Assembly (NCBI RefSeq): GCF_004310295.1
Contig: NZ_SISB01000057.1
Span: forward strand, 1-35,002
Length of the DNA: 35,002 bases
From: Pseudomonas sp. BGI-2
GTDB lineage: Bacteria; Pseudomonadota; Gammaproteobacteria; Pseudomonadales; Pseudomonadaceae
Reading direction: 5' to 3'
The notes beneath the pieces are model-generated. The model was given only the letters and a program-made list of their open reading frames with translations. It was not told where the DNA came from and did no database searches. Every line of letters starts with the position of its first letter. Position 1 is the first letter of the stretch. The position numbers and the translations under genes were made by a program. Below are positions 24,518 to 32,551 of the stretch, piece by piece.

Positions 24518-25339
24518 TCAGCGTTTGAACAATTGATTGGCCTTGGCGTACGGCATGGACCGTGACGTGAACCCGAAGGTGCCCGACGTCTTGATCTCTT
24601 CGGCCGCGCGAAAAAACTCACCATAAGCCGCCAAAGCCAGCGCCGAACCGACGCTGATACGTTTAACGCCCATTTCGCTCAACTGCTCGACCGTCAATTT
24701 GAGCCCGCCGGACATCAACACGTTGACCGGTTTGGGTGCAACGGCGCGGACCACCGCCAACACGTCTTCAGCGCTGCGCAGACCCGGCGCGTACAACACG
24801 TCGGCACCCGCCTCGGCGAACGCCTGCAAACGGCGAATGGTATCGGCCAGGTCAGGATTGCCGTGCAGAAAGTTCTCGGCACGGGCGGTCAGCATGAACG
24901 GGAAAGGCAAGCTGCGAGCGGCTGCGACGGCGGCTTCAATGCGCGCCACAGCGTGTTCGAAGCAGTAGATCGGCGCCTCCTCACGACCGGTGGCATCTTC
25001 GATTGAACCACCGACAGCACCGGCCGCCGCCGCCTGCAAAATACTCTGTGCGCACTCGGCTGGATCGTCCGCGAAGCCGTTTTCCAGGTCCACCGCCACT
25101 GGCAGCTCGGTTGCCGCGACAATCGCCCGGACGTTCGCCAGCGTATCGTCCAGCGTCAATGCGCCATCGGGCCGGGCGTTGGAAAAGGCGTAACCGGCAC
25201 TGGTGGTCGCCAGCGCCTCGAAACCCAGGCTGGCGAGCATCTTCGCCGAGCCGGCGTCCCACGGATTGGGAATGACAAAAGCGCCCTCGCGTTCGTGCAG
25301 TGCTTTGAACGCCTGGGCTCGAAGGGTTTGCGCATCCAT
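24518..25339 (-). CDS. Isocitrate lyase/PEP mutase superfamily protein
   Basis: A 273-residue TIM-barrel enzyme of the PEP mutase/ICL group. FVIPNPWDAGSAKMLASLGFEALATTSAGYAF, LPVAVDLENGFADDP and GGSIEDATG are the conserved phosphate- and metal-binding strands. The isocitrate lyase KKCGH loop is missing, so it is not ICL. Oxaloacetate decarboxylase, carboxyphosphonoenolpyruvate mutase-like or another C-C/C-P lyase activity is possible; the substrate cannot be told from sequence. GGAG lies 8 nt before ATG 25339. It lies between the DUF72 gene and the extensin-like gene on the same strand. Confidence 0.85.
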   Translation of the reverse strand: MDAQTLRAQAFKALHEREGAFVIPNPWDAGSAKMLASLGFEALATTSAGYAFSNARPDGALTLDDTLANVRAIVAATELPVAVDLENGFADDPAECAQSILQAAAAGAVGGSIEDATGREEAPIYCFEHAVARIEAAVAAARSLPFPFMLTARAENFLHGNPDLADTIRRLQAFAEAGADVLYAPGLRSAEDVLAVVRAVAPKPVNVLMSGGLKLTVEQLSEMGVKRISVGSALALAAYGEFFRAAEEIKTSGTFGFTSRSMPYAKANQLFKR

Positions 25340-25372
25340 TGGCAGGCTCCTGAAAAGGGGAACGAAGCCGCC

Positions 25373-26233
25373 TCAGAGCAGGCCAAGTTGCTCGGCGGCG
25401 GGCTCTCTGTATAGCTCAGGCAACGGCGGCAAGCCAGGCAAACGCAGCATCAGTTTTGCGTGAAAACGTTGCGCCAGTTTCGCGGCCAGCAGGTTATCGG
25501 CGGTGTGCATGAAAATGTAGGGCGTACGACCCTCTTCGACCCACACGGCGATTTTCTCGGCCCATGGCTCCAGGAACGGATCGTTCGCCTCAAGCTGTGG
25601 ATGGCCGATGAACCGCACCTGCGGGAATTGAGTAAACGCTGCCGGACGCGGCGGCACTCTGGGCTTTTTCGATTGGGCGTGGAGCACCGACGGATCGGTC
25701 GATGTGCAGCTGAACAGCGCGCGCGGATCGAGGCAGATGCGTTCTACGCCACGATCCAGCAGCAGACGATTGAGCAGTCGCTCGCTATCACCTTTGGCGA
25801 AGAATTCGTCATGCCGCACTTCAACGGCCAGCGGTCGATCAAGGGCATCGATGAAGCCGGCCAGTTCGGGCAATCGGTGCGGGGTGAAGCTTTTCGACAA
25901 TTGCAGCCAAAGGGGCGAAACCCGTTCACCGAGTGGGCTGAGCAATTGCAGGAAGGTTTCGGCGGCGGTCAGTTGTTCGCGCAGGTCACCGCTGTGGCTG
26001 ATCTCGCCGGGAAACTTGGCGGTAAAGCGAAAGTGTTCGGGCATGGTCTCGGCCCAGCGCTGCACAGTGCTGGCAGCCGGGCTCGCGTAGAAGGTCGTAT
26101 TGCCTTCCACGGCGTTGAATACTTGGGAATAGAGATTCAGAAATTCGGCGGGTTTGGCGTCCGGCGGATACAGATATTCGCGCCAGGCGTTTTCACTCCA
26201 GGACGGGCAGCCGAGGTAGTAAGGCAGCAACAT
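25373..26233 (-). CDS. DUF72 (YecE-like) family protein
   Basis: A 286-residue cytosolic protein with the DUF72 layout: YYLGCPSWSENAWREYLYPPDAKPAEFLNLYSQVFNAVEGNTTFYASP, FRFTAKFPGEISHS, PLAVEVRHDEFF and the C-terminal PYIFMHTADNLLAAKLAQRF. The family has a TIM-like barrel of unknown activity. ATG 26233 overlaps the upstream stop as TGATG, which supports it over the start 39 nt upstream, whose extra residues match nothing. It is translationally coupled to the small gene before it. Confidence 0.88.
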   Translation of the reverse strand: MLLPYYLGCPSWSENAWREYLYPPDAKPAEFLNLYSQVFNAVEGNTTFYASPAASTVQRWAETMPEHFRFTAKFPGEISHSGDLREQLTAAETFLQLLSPLGERVSPLWLQLSKSFTPHRLPELAGFIDALDRPLAVEVRHDEFFAKGDSERLLNRLLLDRGVERICLDPRALFSCTSTDPSVLHAQSKKPRVPPRPAAFTQFPQVRFIGHPQLEANDPFLEPWAEKIAVWVEEGRTPYIFMHTADNLLAAKLAQRFHAKLMLRLPGLPPLPELYREPAAEQLGLL

Positions 26234-26547
26234 CAGATGTACAGGTCGAGGCCCAGCACATCCGCATCCCAATCGACAAAACCGGCGGTACTCAGGTAGC
26301 TGGCGAGTGCCATGGCTACGCTTTTCTTCATGGCGCGGTGGTAGATCATGTCTTGCTGACGCGCCGGAAGATTGCTCAAGCGTTGCGCGGAAGCTTTGGC
26401 GGCGCGGGCAGCCAGTTGCTCTTCGGACGGAATTTCCAGATCGCCGTCGATATCGACGTAGTCGTCATCCGCCACAGGGCCTTTGCGGGGCTTGCGCTTG
26501 ATTGGGTAGGACTGGGAGGAAACGCCGTCTATACGCATGGAGTACAT
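26233..26547 (-). CDS. Small protein of unknown function, coupled to DUF72
   Basis: A 104-residue protein (95 or more if a later Met is used). The basic, disordered N-terminus (SYPIKRKPRKGP) is followed by an acidic stretch (DDDYVDIDGDLEIPSEEQ) and a helical C-terminus (RLSNLPARQQDMIYHRAMKKSVAMALASYLSTAGFVDWDADVLGLDLYI). The start is uncertain: ATG 26547 or ATG 26538, with CCGGA about 10 nt before the latter. An earlier ATG at 26595 has no support. Its stop overlaps the DUF72 start. I recognise no domain. Confidence 0.7.
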   Translation of the reverse strand: MYSMRIDGVSSQSYPIKRKPRKGPVADDDYVDIDGDLEIPSEEQLAARAAKASAQRLSNLPARQQDMIYHRAMKKSVAMALASYLSTAGFVDWDADVLGLDLYI

Positions 26548-26684
26548 GTCCGGTATCAGTAGTGGCAGTCTAATGGCACATAACCCACTTCGCAAACCGC
26601 CGAGTGATAACTAGAACACAGAAACACGAAAAGGTTTAAAAGCGGGGGTTAGAAAGTGACGATTGGCAATATCTGATAGATCGC

Positions 26685-26792
26685 TTTCGCGGGCAAGCCT
26701 CGCTCCTACAGGTTTTGAGCCGCCCCCAAAATATGTGAACGACACAAAACCTGTTGGAGCGAGCGGTGCGGCGATCCGACTTGCCCGCGAAG
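26685..26792. repeat. REP pair downstream of tsaB
   Basis: TTTCGCGGGCAAGCCTCGCTCCTACAGGTTTT (from 26685) is opposed by AAAACCTGTTGGAGCGAG, a GCGGCGATCCGA-type centre, then CTTGCCCGCGAA (ending 26791). The pairing extends outward into AGGTTTT/AAAACCT, so the whole can fold as one long hairpin. It lies 21 nt after the tsaB stop and 138 nt before the unknown small gene. Confidence 0.85.
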
Positions 26793-26812
26793 GGGTCAAC
26801 TCGGTCTCGGAA

Positions 26813-27487
26813 TTAACGCGCTTTCGGTGTCGCCACTTTATCGCGCAGGTAGACCGGTTGAGCCTCATCCGCAACGATCGCCTCACCGCGCTCCCAGGCA
26901 AACCGCGCCAGCGTCAGCAGGTCTTCAGCGTGCGGCAGCATGCCTGCGTCCTGCCCGCTCAGGTTGACGCCGATGCGCTCGGCATACCCCCAACCCGTGC
27001 CGGCGCCGAACCATTCACCACTGGCATCAACTGGCAATGCGGCCACTTCCGGCGGCAACACCGCTTCATGACCGACCAGACGCATCTCGCCCGCCGTTTC
27101 GCGGTAGCAACCCCAATACACTTCATCCATCCGCGCATCAATGGCGGCCGCGACCTGGCTCACGCCGTGTTCGCGATACGCCCGCTGCGCCAACACGGCC
27201 AGGTTGGACACCGGCAGCACCGGGCGATCCAGCGCAAACGCCAGCCCCTGCACCACGCCGATGGCGATCCGCACACCCGTGAACGCACCCGGCCCACGTC
27301 CGAATGCGATGGCATCGACCGCTTGCAGGGTGGTCCCGGCATCCGCCAGCAGTTGCTGAATCATTGGTAGCAACTTCTGCGCATGCAGGCGCGGGATCAC
27401 CTCGTAATGACTCGTGACTTTGCCGTCATGCAGCAAGGCAACGGAGCAAGCTTCAGTCGCGGTGTCCAGGGCCAGCAAGGTGCTCAT
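26813..27487 (-). CDS. tsaB: tRNA threonylcarbamoyladenosine synthesis protein TsaB
   Basis: A 224-residue ASKHA-fold pseudo-enzyme (YeaZ) that dimerises with TsaD and, with TsaE, installs t6A37 on tRNA. The N-terminus MSTLLALDTATEACSVALLHDGK and FGRGPGAFTGVRIAIGVVQGLAFALDRPVLPVSNL are diagnostic. ATG 27487 is chosen over the track-long start at 27547, whose extra 20 residues match nothing and would overlap the promoter; GGAC lies about 9 nt upstream. TATACT at 27529 to 27524 may be its own -10, overlapping the adk terminator. P. aeruginosa has the same tsaB-adk-ppc order. Confidence 0.95.
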   Translation of the reverse strand: MSTLLALDTATEACSVALLHDGKVTSHYEVIPRLHAQKLLPMIQQLLADAGTTLQAVDAIAFGRGPGAFTGVRIAIGVVQGLAFALDRPVLPVSNLAVLAQRAYREHGVSQVAAAIDARMDEVYWGCYRETAGEMRLVGHEAVLPPEVAALPVDASGEWFGAGTGWGYAERIGVNLSGQDAGMLPHAEDLLTLARFAWERGEAIVADEAQPVYLRDKVATPKAR

Positions 27488-27534
27488 CGATGTGTCCGTA
27501 AGAGAGGTCAGAAAAAGTGCGCCAGTATAAACAA

Positions 27535-27558
27535 CTACGGCCCGCAAGCGGGCCGTAG
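27535..27558 (-). terminator. Terminator of adk
   Basis: CTACGGCCCG (27535-27544) and CGGGCCGTAG (27549-27558) form a 10-bp GC-rich stem with a 4-nt loop. On the minus strand it is followed by TTGTTTAT, 23 nt beyond the adk stop. Confidence 0.85.
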
Positions 27559-27580
27559 TAGATGAAGCAGTTCAGACTTT

Positions 27581-28228
27581 TCAGTTCAGCGCTTCAAGCA
27601 CCTTGCCGGTGATCGCTTCAACCGAGCCAACACCTTCGATGTGGCTGTACTTCGGTTTGCCCTGAGCGACGGACAGCTCCTGGTAAAACTTCACCAGTGG
27701 CTCGGTCTGCGCATGGTAGACGGAGAGACGATGACGCACGGTTTCTTCGGTATCGTCTTTGCGCTGCACCAGCTCTTCACCGGTGATGTCGTCTTTACCG
27801 GCAATTTTCGGCGGGTTGTAGACGATGTGGTACACGCGGCCAGAAGCCTCATGCACGCGACGACCGGCGATACGCTGAACAATGTCCTCGTCCTTGACGT
27901 CGATTTCGACCACGTGATCCAGTTCGACGCCGGCTTTCACCAGGGCTTCAGCCTGAGGAATGGTGCGCGGGAAACCGTCAAACAGGAAACCGTTGGCGCA
28001 ATCGGCCTGGCTGATGCGTTCTTTGACCAGATTGATGATCAGGTCATCGGAAACCAGGCCACCGCTGTCCATGACGCTCTTGGCGATCAGGCCCAGCTCG
28101 GTGCCGGCCTTGACCGCAGCACGCAGCATGTCGCCGGTGGAGATTTGCGGGATGCCGAACTTTTCGGTGATGAACTTAGCCTGAGTACCTTTACCGGCCC
28201 CGGGAGCTCCCAGCAGAATGACGCGCAT
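27581..28228 (-). CDS. adk: Adenylate kinase
   Basis: A 215-residue enzyme converting ATP + AMP to 2 ADP. The P-loop is GAPGAGKGTQ (7-16), the AMP site is STGDMLRAAV and FDGFPRT, and the LID is RRVHEASGRVYHIVYNPPK, the long bacterial form without the four zinc cysteines. GAGGAG lies 7 nt before ATG 28228; longer in-frame extensions have no support. About 290 nt separate it from ppc, so it likely has its own promoter; the AT-rich TTATCTATATAAAAAATT just upstream is a candidate region. Confidence 0.98.
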   Translation of the reverse strand: MRVILLGAPGAGKGTQAKFITEKFGIPQISTGDMLRAAVKAGTELGLIAKSVMDSGGLVSDDLIINLVKERISQADCANGFLFDGFPRTIPQAEALVKAGVELDHVVEIDVKDEDIVQRIAGRRVHEASGRVYHIVYNPPKIAGKDDITGEELVQRKDDTEETVRHRLSVYHAQTEPLVKFYQELSVAQGKPKYSHIEGVGSVEAITGKVLEALN

Positions 28229-28516
28229 CGATGTGCTCCTCAATTTTTTATATAGATAACAACGGATTCGCCTCGTGGGGCCAATCTCAAAAACAGGGTC
28301 GTGACCGCCCAAACGGCCAAAGGCTGATCAAGATACACAGCAGGCCCGGACCACACAAGCCGCCGAAAGTCGGAGAAACCTGCGCCACGCGTGACCTTTC
28401 GACGGGGTACCCCAAGTCGCAACCCCATCAATAACTGTCGCCTGGCAGACCTTTTCTGCCCCTCGCCCACAGGCACCCGATGCTCGCGCCGGGCGCCTTC
28501 CCCCACGACGAAAACC
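28229..28516. other. Intergenic region between ppc and adk
   Basis: No gene I trust. An AT-rich segment near 28239-28260 may carry the adk promoter. Just after the ppc stop, GGCACCCG (28472-28479) faces CGGGCGCC (28490-28497), an imperfect GC hairpin that could end ppc transcription. A 101-codon minus-strand frame crosses the region but has no family match. Confidence 0.5.
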
Positions 28517-31147
28517 TTAGCCGGTATTTCGCAAACCGGCAGCAATCCCCGCCACAGACACCAGCAGCGCCTGTTCTACCGGGCTGCCCTGCGCCACTTC
28601 CTGTTGCCGCGAACGCGCCAACAGTTCGGCCTGCAATAGATGAAGCGGGTCGAGATAGGTGTTGCGCAAGCGGATGAGTTCGAGGGTGTCAGGGCTATGT
28701 GCCAGTAGCTGAGACTGGCCGGTCAGCCCAAGGACCACAGCGCAGGCCTGCGACAATAGGTCGCGTAAATGCGCACCCAAAGGGAGCAAATCCGGCTCGA
28801 CCAAGCGCTCATCGTAGGATCGGGCGATGTCGGAATCCGCTTTGGCCAAGACCATTTCCAGCATATCGATGCGTGTGCGAAAGAACGGCCACTGTTCGCG
28901 CATCTGCCCCAGCAGCTCGCCTTCGCCACGTTCCAGCGCCTTGCTCAGCGCCGCTTCCCAGCCAAGCCAGGCCGGCAACATCAGACGCGTCTGGGTCCAG
29001 CCGAAGATCCATGGAATGGCGCGCAGGCTTTCGATCCCGCCGGCACGGCGCTTGGCCGGGCGACTGCCCAATGGCAAACGTCCCAATTCCTGTTCCGGGG
29101 TGGACTGGCGGAAATACTCGACGAACTGCGGATTTTCCCGCACCACGGCGCGGTAAGCCTTGACCCCGTCAGCGGCCAATTCGTCCATCAGATGGCGCCA
29201 GGCCGGTTCCGGTGGAGGTGGCGGCAGCAGGGTCGCTTCCAGCACCGCCGCCAGGTACAGATTGAGGTTCTGCTCGGCGATGTCCGGCAGTCCGAATTTG
29301 AAACGAATCATTTCCCCCTGCTCGGTGGTGCGGAAACGCCCCGCCACCGAACCTGGCGGCTGCGACAGAATCGCCGCGTGCGCCGGACCGCCGCCGCGAC
29401 CTACGGTGCCACCGCGACCATGAAACAACAGAAGCTCCACTTGCTGCTCGCGGCAGATATCGACCAGGCGCTCCTGCGCCCGATACTGCGCCCAGGCCGC
29501 CGCAGTGGTGCCGGCGTCTTTGGCCGAGTCGGAATAGCCGATCATCACTTCCTGCGGCCCTTGCAGGCGCGAACGATAGCCCGGCAGCAGCAACAGCTTT
29601 TCAATCACCGGACCGGCGTTGTCGAGGTCGGCGAGGGTTTCGAACAGCGGCACCACGCGCATTGGCCGCAACACGCCGGACTCTTTGAGCAACAGTTGCA
29701 CGGCGAGTACGTCGGAAGCGGCACCGGCCATGGAGATCACATAGGAGCCGAGAGAAGCCCCCGGGGCGGCCGCAATTTCCCGGCACGTCGCCAATACCTC
29801 GGCGGTGTCGGCCGACGGTTTGAAGTACGCCGGCAGCAACGGCCGACGGTTGTTCTGTTCACGCACCAGGAAGGCGATGCGCTCCTCCTCGCTCCAGTCT
29901 TCATAGCGACCGAGGCCCAGGTAATCGGTGATTTCAGTCATGGCCGCGGTATGCCGCGACGAGTCCTGACGTACATCGAGCCGGACCAGGAACAGCCCGA
30001 ACGTCACCGCCCGGCGCAGGCAATCGAGCAGCGGCCCATCGGCAATCACGCCCATGCCGCACTCGTGCAGCGAGTGGTAGCACAGCTCCAGCGGATCAAG
30101 CAGCTCGCGGTTGTTTTGCAACACATCGGCCGTTGCTGGCGTGGCCGTCGTCAACGAGGCGTGAGCCCAGTTGCGCGTGGCGCGCAGGCGCTCACGCAAC
30201 TGTTTAAGGACCGCGCGGTACGGTTCGGCACTGTCCCCGGCCTTGGCCTTCAAATCATCGCTGGCCTGCTGCATCGACAGCTCGGCCGCCAGGTGATCGA
30301 CATCACGCACGTACAAGTCAGCCGCCATCCAGCGCGCCAGCAGCAAGACTTCGCGGGTCACGGCAGCGGTCACATTCGGGTTGCCGTCACGGTCGCCGCC
30401 CATCCACGAGGCGAAGCGGATCGGCGCGCCTTCCAGCGGCAAATGCAGGCCGGTGGCGGCATGCAGGGCTTTATCGGCCTTGCGCATGTAGTTCGGGATT
30501 GCCTGCCATAGCGAATGCTCGATCACCGCGAAACCCCATTTGGCTTCGTCGACCGGCGTCGGCCGGGTGCGGCGGATTTCTTCGGTGTGCCAGGCTTCGG
30601 CGATCAGACGCTGCAACTTCGCCTGGATCTGTTCGCGTTCGGCTGTGGTCAGGTCGCGATGGTCCTGGGCGGCCAGTTGCGCGGCGATGGCGTCGTATTT
30701 CTGGATCAGCGTGCGGCGTGCCACTTCGGTCGGGTGAGCGGTGAGGACCAGTTCGATCTCCAGCCGGCCGAGTTGCCGGGCGAGGGATTCGGCGCTGTGG
30801 CCTTCGGCGCGCAGGCGCGCGAGCAGTTCCGGCAGCACTCGCGCCTCAAACGGGGCCGGCTGCGACTCTTCGCGGCGGTGAATCAGCTGATACTGCTCGG
30901 CGATATTGGCCAGGTTCAAAAACTGGTTGAACGCCCGCGCCACCGGCAACAACTCTTCTTCGCTCAATTGGTTGAGGCTGGCGCTCAGTTCAGCGTCCAT
31001 CGAACCACGACGGTCGGCTTTGGCGCCCTTGCGGATCTGCTCGATCTTCTCGAGAAAGCCGTCCCCGTACTGTTCACGAATGGTGTTGCCCAACAGCTCA
31101 CCCAACAGGTGAACGTCCTCGCGCAAGCGTGCATCAATATCGGTCAT
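28517..31147 (-). CDS. ppc: Phosphoenolpyruvate carboxylase
   Basis: An 876-residue anaplerotic enzyme that carboxylates PEP with bicarbonate to oxaloacetate. LVLTAHPTEVARRT holds the catalytic histidine, FASWMGGDRDGNPNVT the PEP site, VMIGYSDSAKDAGTTAA a conserved loop, and LFHGRGGTVGRGGGPAHAAI the mobile glycine-rich active-site loop. The C-terminus RNTG matches the usual ...NTG ending with its allosteric role. ATG 31147 gives MTDIDARLREDV; an upstream in-frame start adds 14 residues without support. Length is in the normal range (about 880). Confidence 0.97.
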   Translation of the reverse strand: MTDIDARLREDVHLLGELLGNTIREQYGDGFLEKIEQIRKGAKADRRGSMDAELSASLNQLSEEELLPVARAFNQFLNLANIAEQYQLIHRREESQPAPFEARVLPELLARLRAEGHSAESLARQLGRLEIELVLTAHPTEVARRTLIQKYDAIAAQLAAQDHRDLTTAEREQIQAKLQRLIAEAWHTEEIRRTRPTPVDEAKWGFAVIEHSLWQAIPNYMRKADKALHAATGLHLPLEGAPIRFASWMGGDRDGNPNVTAAVTREVLLLARWMAADLYVRDVDHLAAELSMQQASDDLKAKAGDSAEPYRAVLKQLRERLRATRNWAHASLTTATPATADVLQNNRELLDPLELCYHSLHECGMGVIADGPLLDCLRRAVTFGLFLVRLDVRQDSSRHTAAMTEITDYLGLGRYEDWSEEERIAFLVREQNNRRPLLPAYFKPSADTAEVLATCREIAAAPGASLGSYVISMAGAASDVLAVQLLLKESGVLRPMRVVPLFETLADLDNAGPVIEKLLLLPGYRSRLQGPQEVMIGYSDSAKDAGTTAAAWAQYRAQERLVDICREQQVELLLFHGRGGTVGRGGGPAHAAILSQPPGSVAGRFRTTEQGEMIRFKFGLPDIAEQNLNLYLAAVLEATLLPPPPPEPAWRHLMDELAADGVKAYRAVVRENPQFVEYFRQSTPEQELGRLPLGSRPAKRRAGGIESLRAIPWIFGWTQTRLMLPAWLGWEAALSKALERGEGELLGQMREQWPFFRTRIDMLEMVLAKADSDIARSYDERLVEPDLLPLGAHLRDLLSQACAVVLGLTGQSQLLAHSPDTLELIRLRNTYLDPLHLLQAELLARSRQQEVAQGSPVEQALLVSVAGIAAGLRNTG

Positions 31148-31362
31148 CAGCAGTTCTCCAGCGAAAATCCGGGGGTCTTGGAATGCCATGCTCTGATAGC
31201 AGAGAGTGCCGCTCTAAAGCGCTTCTTACAAGCAGACGACGAAGGGACGTTAAACCTTGTGCGTTCAAGCTAGTCTGAAGAGTAAGCCGTACAACGGCTT
31301 GCCGCCGACCATTGGCGGACACTCACACCGCCTGCTACGAGCAGGAGCGCAATGAGGTTTTT

Positions 31363-31707
31363 ATGAAAATCCGCGAACTTGCCCAGCATTGGGAAGAAAA
31401 CGCCAAGGGTCGCCTGACCGATACCGGTTACAGGATTCATCTGGACATGGAAGCGGCCGCACGGCTGGCGGCGATTACCGAGATGTACCCCAAACGCCAA
31501 CCCGAAGAACTGCTTGGCGAGCTGATCGGCGCCGCGCTGGAAGAGCTCGAAAAGAGCTTTCCCTACGTGAAAGGATCGACCGTGGTGGCCACCGATGAAG
31601 AAGGTGATCCGCTGTACGAAGACGTCGGCCCGACCCCGCGCTTTCTCGCGTTGTCCAGACGTCATCTGCACGATTTGTCATCCGGTGACGACAAGCAAAA
31701 GCACTGA
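31363..31707 (+). CDS. Small conserved protein (PA3688-like)
   Basis: A 114-residue cytosolic protein starting MKIRELAQHWEENAKGRLTDTGYRIHLDMEAAARLAAI, with helical segments and an acidic C-terminal half. Such proteins are sometimes labelled pilin assembly protein in Pseudomonas, but nothing in the sequence shows a pilus role; I treat the function as unknown. ATG 31363 has GAGG 6 nt upstream, whereas the frame extends upstream to 31312 without a site. It diverges from ppc, with a 215-nt shared region. Confidence 0.85.
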   Translation: MKIRELAQHWEENAKGRLTDTGYRIHLDMEAAARLAAITEMYPKRQPEELLGELIGAALEELEKSFPYVKGSTVVATDEEGDPLYEDVGPTPRFLALSRRHLHDLSSGDDKQKH

Positions 31708-31721
31708 TTCCCCACCGAACC

Positions 31722-31811
31722 TGTGGGAGCGGGCTTGCTCGCGAAGAGGCCGTATCAGTTGATATAAATGTTGACTGACACACCGCCTTCGCGAGCAAGC
31801 CCGCTCCCACA
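31722..31811. repeat. Long perfect REP hairpin
   Basis: The 24-nt arms TGTGGGAGCGGGCTTGCTCG plus CGAA (31722-31745) and their exact complement (31788-31811) enclose a 42-nt loop. It is the GTGGGAGCGGG repeat type, unlike the GTAGGAGCGAGG type elsewhere. It starts 15 nt after the preceding stop codon. Confidence 0.9.
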
Positions 31812-31951
31812 TTTGACCTGCGTACCCCTTCAAAAATGCGTGTTCCCGAGCCTTGAAAAGGCCAGGAATACCGCCGCACCTCGCCAAAGTTCCCGATCTA
31901 GAGCCTTTTCCGCTCGTTCAAAGTATTTTCAGGCGATAGGCCATCTTCTCT

Positions 31952-31979
31952 GAACTTTTGAAAAACACCTCGGGTCACA
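31952..31979 (+). promoter_or_regulatory. AlgU (sigma-22)-like promoter
   Basis: GAACTT (31952-31957), a 17-bp spacer, then TCACA (31975-31979) resembles the AlgU/RpoE consensus GAACTT-N16/17-TCTGA; the -35 is perfect. In P. aeruginosa lptF is under AlgU control, which makes this site credible for the two-gene lipoprotein operon. Confidence 0.6.
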
Positions 31980-32082
31980 GGCATTAACCACGCCTGGGAC
32001 GGCCGTTTCAAAACACACCGGAAATTGACGGTTACGGCTCCTTGCCCAGCATGGATTTTTAAGTTTTTCAGGAGTTATACCA

Positions 32083-32496
32083 ATGGAGTTGAAGACCATG
32101 AAGATCAGCACTGCCAAGTCCTCGTTCAATCACCTGCGCGGTTTGAAACTGGCTGCCCTGGCAATCGGCAGCAGCTTCGTACTGGCCGGTTGCGCTGGCA
32201 ATCCGCCGACCGAGCAATTTGCCGTGACCCAATCCGCTGTGAATGGCGCCGTCAGCGCCGGCGGCACCGAGTTCGCCGCCGTGGAAATGAAGTCCGCGCA
32301 GGACAAGCTCAAACAAGCCGAAATCGCCATGCATGACAAAAAGTATGCCGAGGCCAAAGTGTTGGCCGAACAGGCTGAGTGGGACGCTCGCGTAGCTGAA
32401 CGCAAAGCTCAGGCGTTGAAGGCCGAACAGGCTGTAAAGGACTCTCAGAAAGGGGTTCAGGAACTGCGTCAGGAAAGCCAGCGCACCGTGCAGTAA
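32083..32496 (+). CDS. DUF4398 lipoprotein
   Basis: A 137-residue lipoprotein with lipobox FVLAGC (C37 from the first Met, C32 from the second) and a long helical segment rich in Ala, Glu, Lys and Gln (AVEMKSAQDKLKQAEIAMHDKKYAEAKVLAEQAEWDARVAERKAQALKAEQA), the DUF4398 pattern. ATG 32083 is supported by AGGAG 8 nt upstream. It probably sits in the envelope as a coiled coil. The same domain type begins the next protein, so the pair may be a split of, or partner for, the OmpA-like protein. It is cotranscribed with lptF (55-nt gap). Confidence 0.88.
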   Translation: MELKTMKISTAKSSFNHLRGLKLAALAIGSSFVLAGCAGNPPTEQFAVTQSAVNGAVSAGGTEFAAVEMKSAQDKLKQAEIAMHDKKYAEAKVLAEQAEWDARVAERKAQALKAEQAVKDSQKGVQELRQESQRTVQ

Positions 32497-32551
32497 GCGC
32501 GCATCCAGACCACAGACCTGAAGCTCTAATCGATAGAAAGGACGAATTATT

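Larger units (their letters stand above)
31708..32082. other. Intergenic region before the DUF4398-lptF operon
   Basis: This 375-nt stretch holds a long REP hairpin (31722-31811), about 140 nt with nothing I recognise, and an AlgU-like promoter (31952-31979) with a leader of about 95 nt. No open frame here looks coding. Confidence 0.7.

Noticed and set aside
26813..27487. tsaB and tcdA as one functional cluster
   Set aside because: They act in the same t6A/ct6A pathway but lie about 26 kb apart in two conserved blocks, so the co-occurrence is probably chance.
28240..28545. 101-codon minus-strand frame between ppc and adk
   Set aside because: It overlaps the end of ppc and the adk leader, and has no convincing start site or family match. 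I leave the region as intergenic.
28769..30511. 580-codon plus-strand open frame
   Set aside because: Antisense shadow of ppc with low-complexity Arg, Gln and His content.
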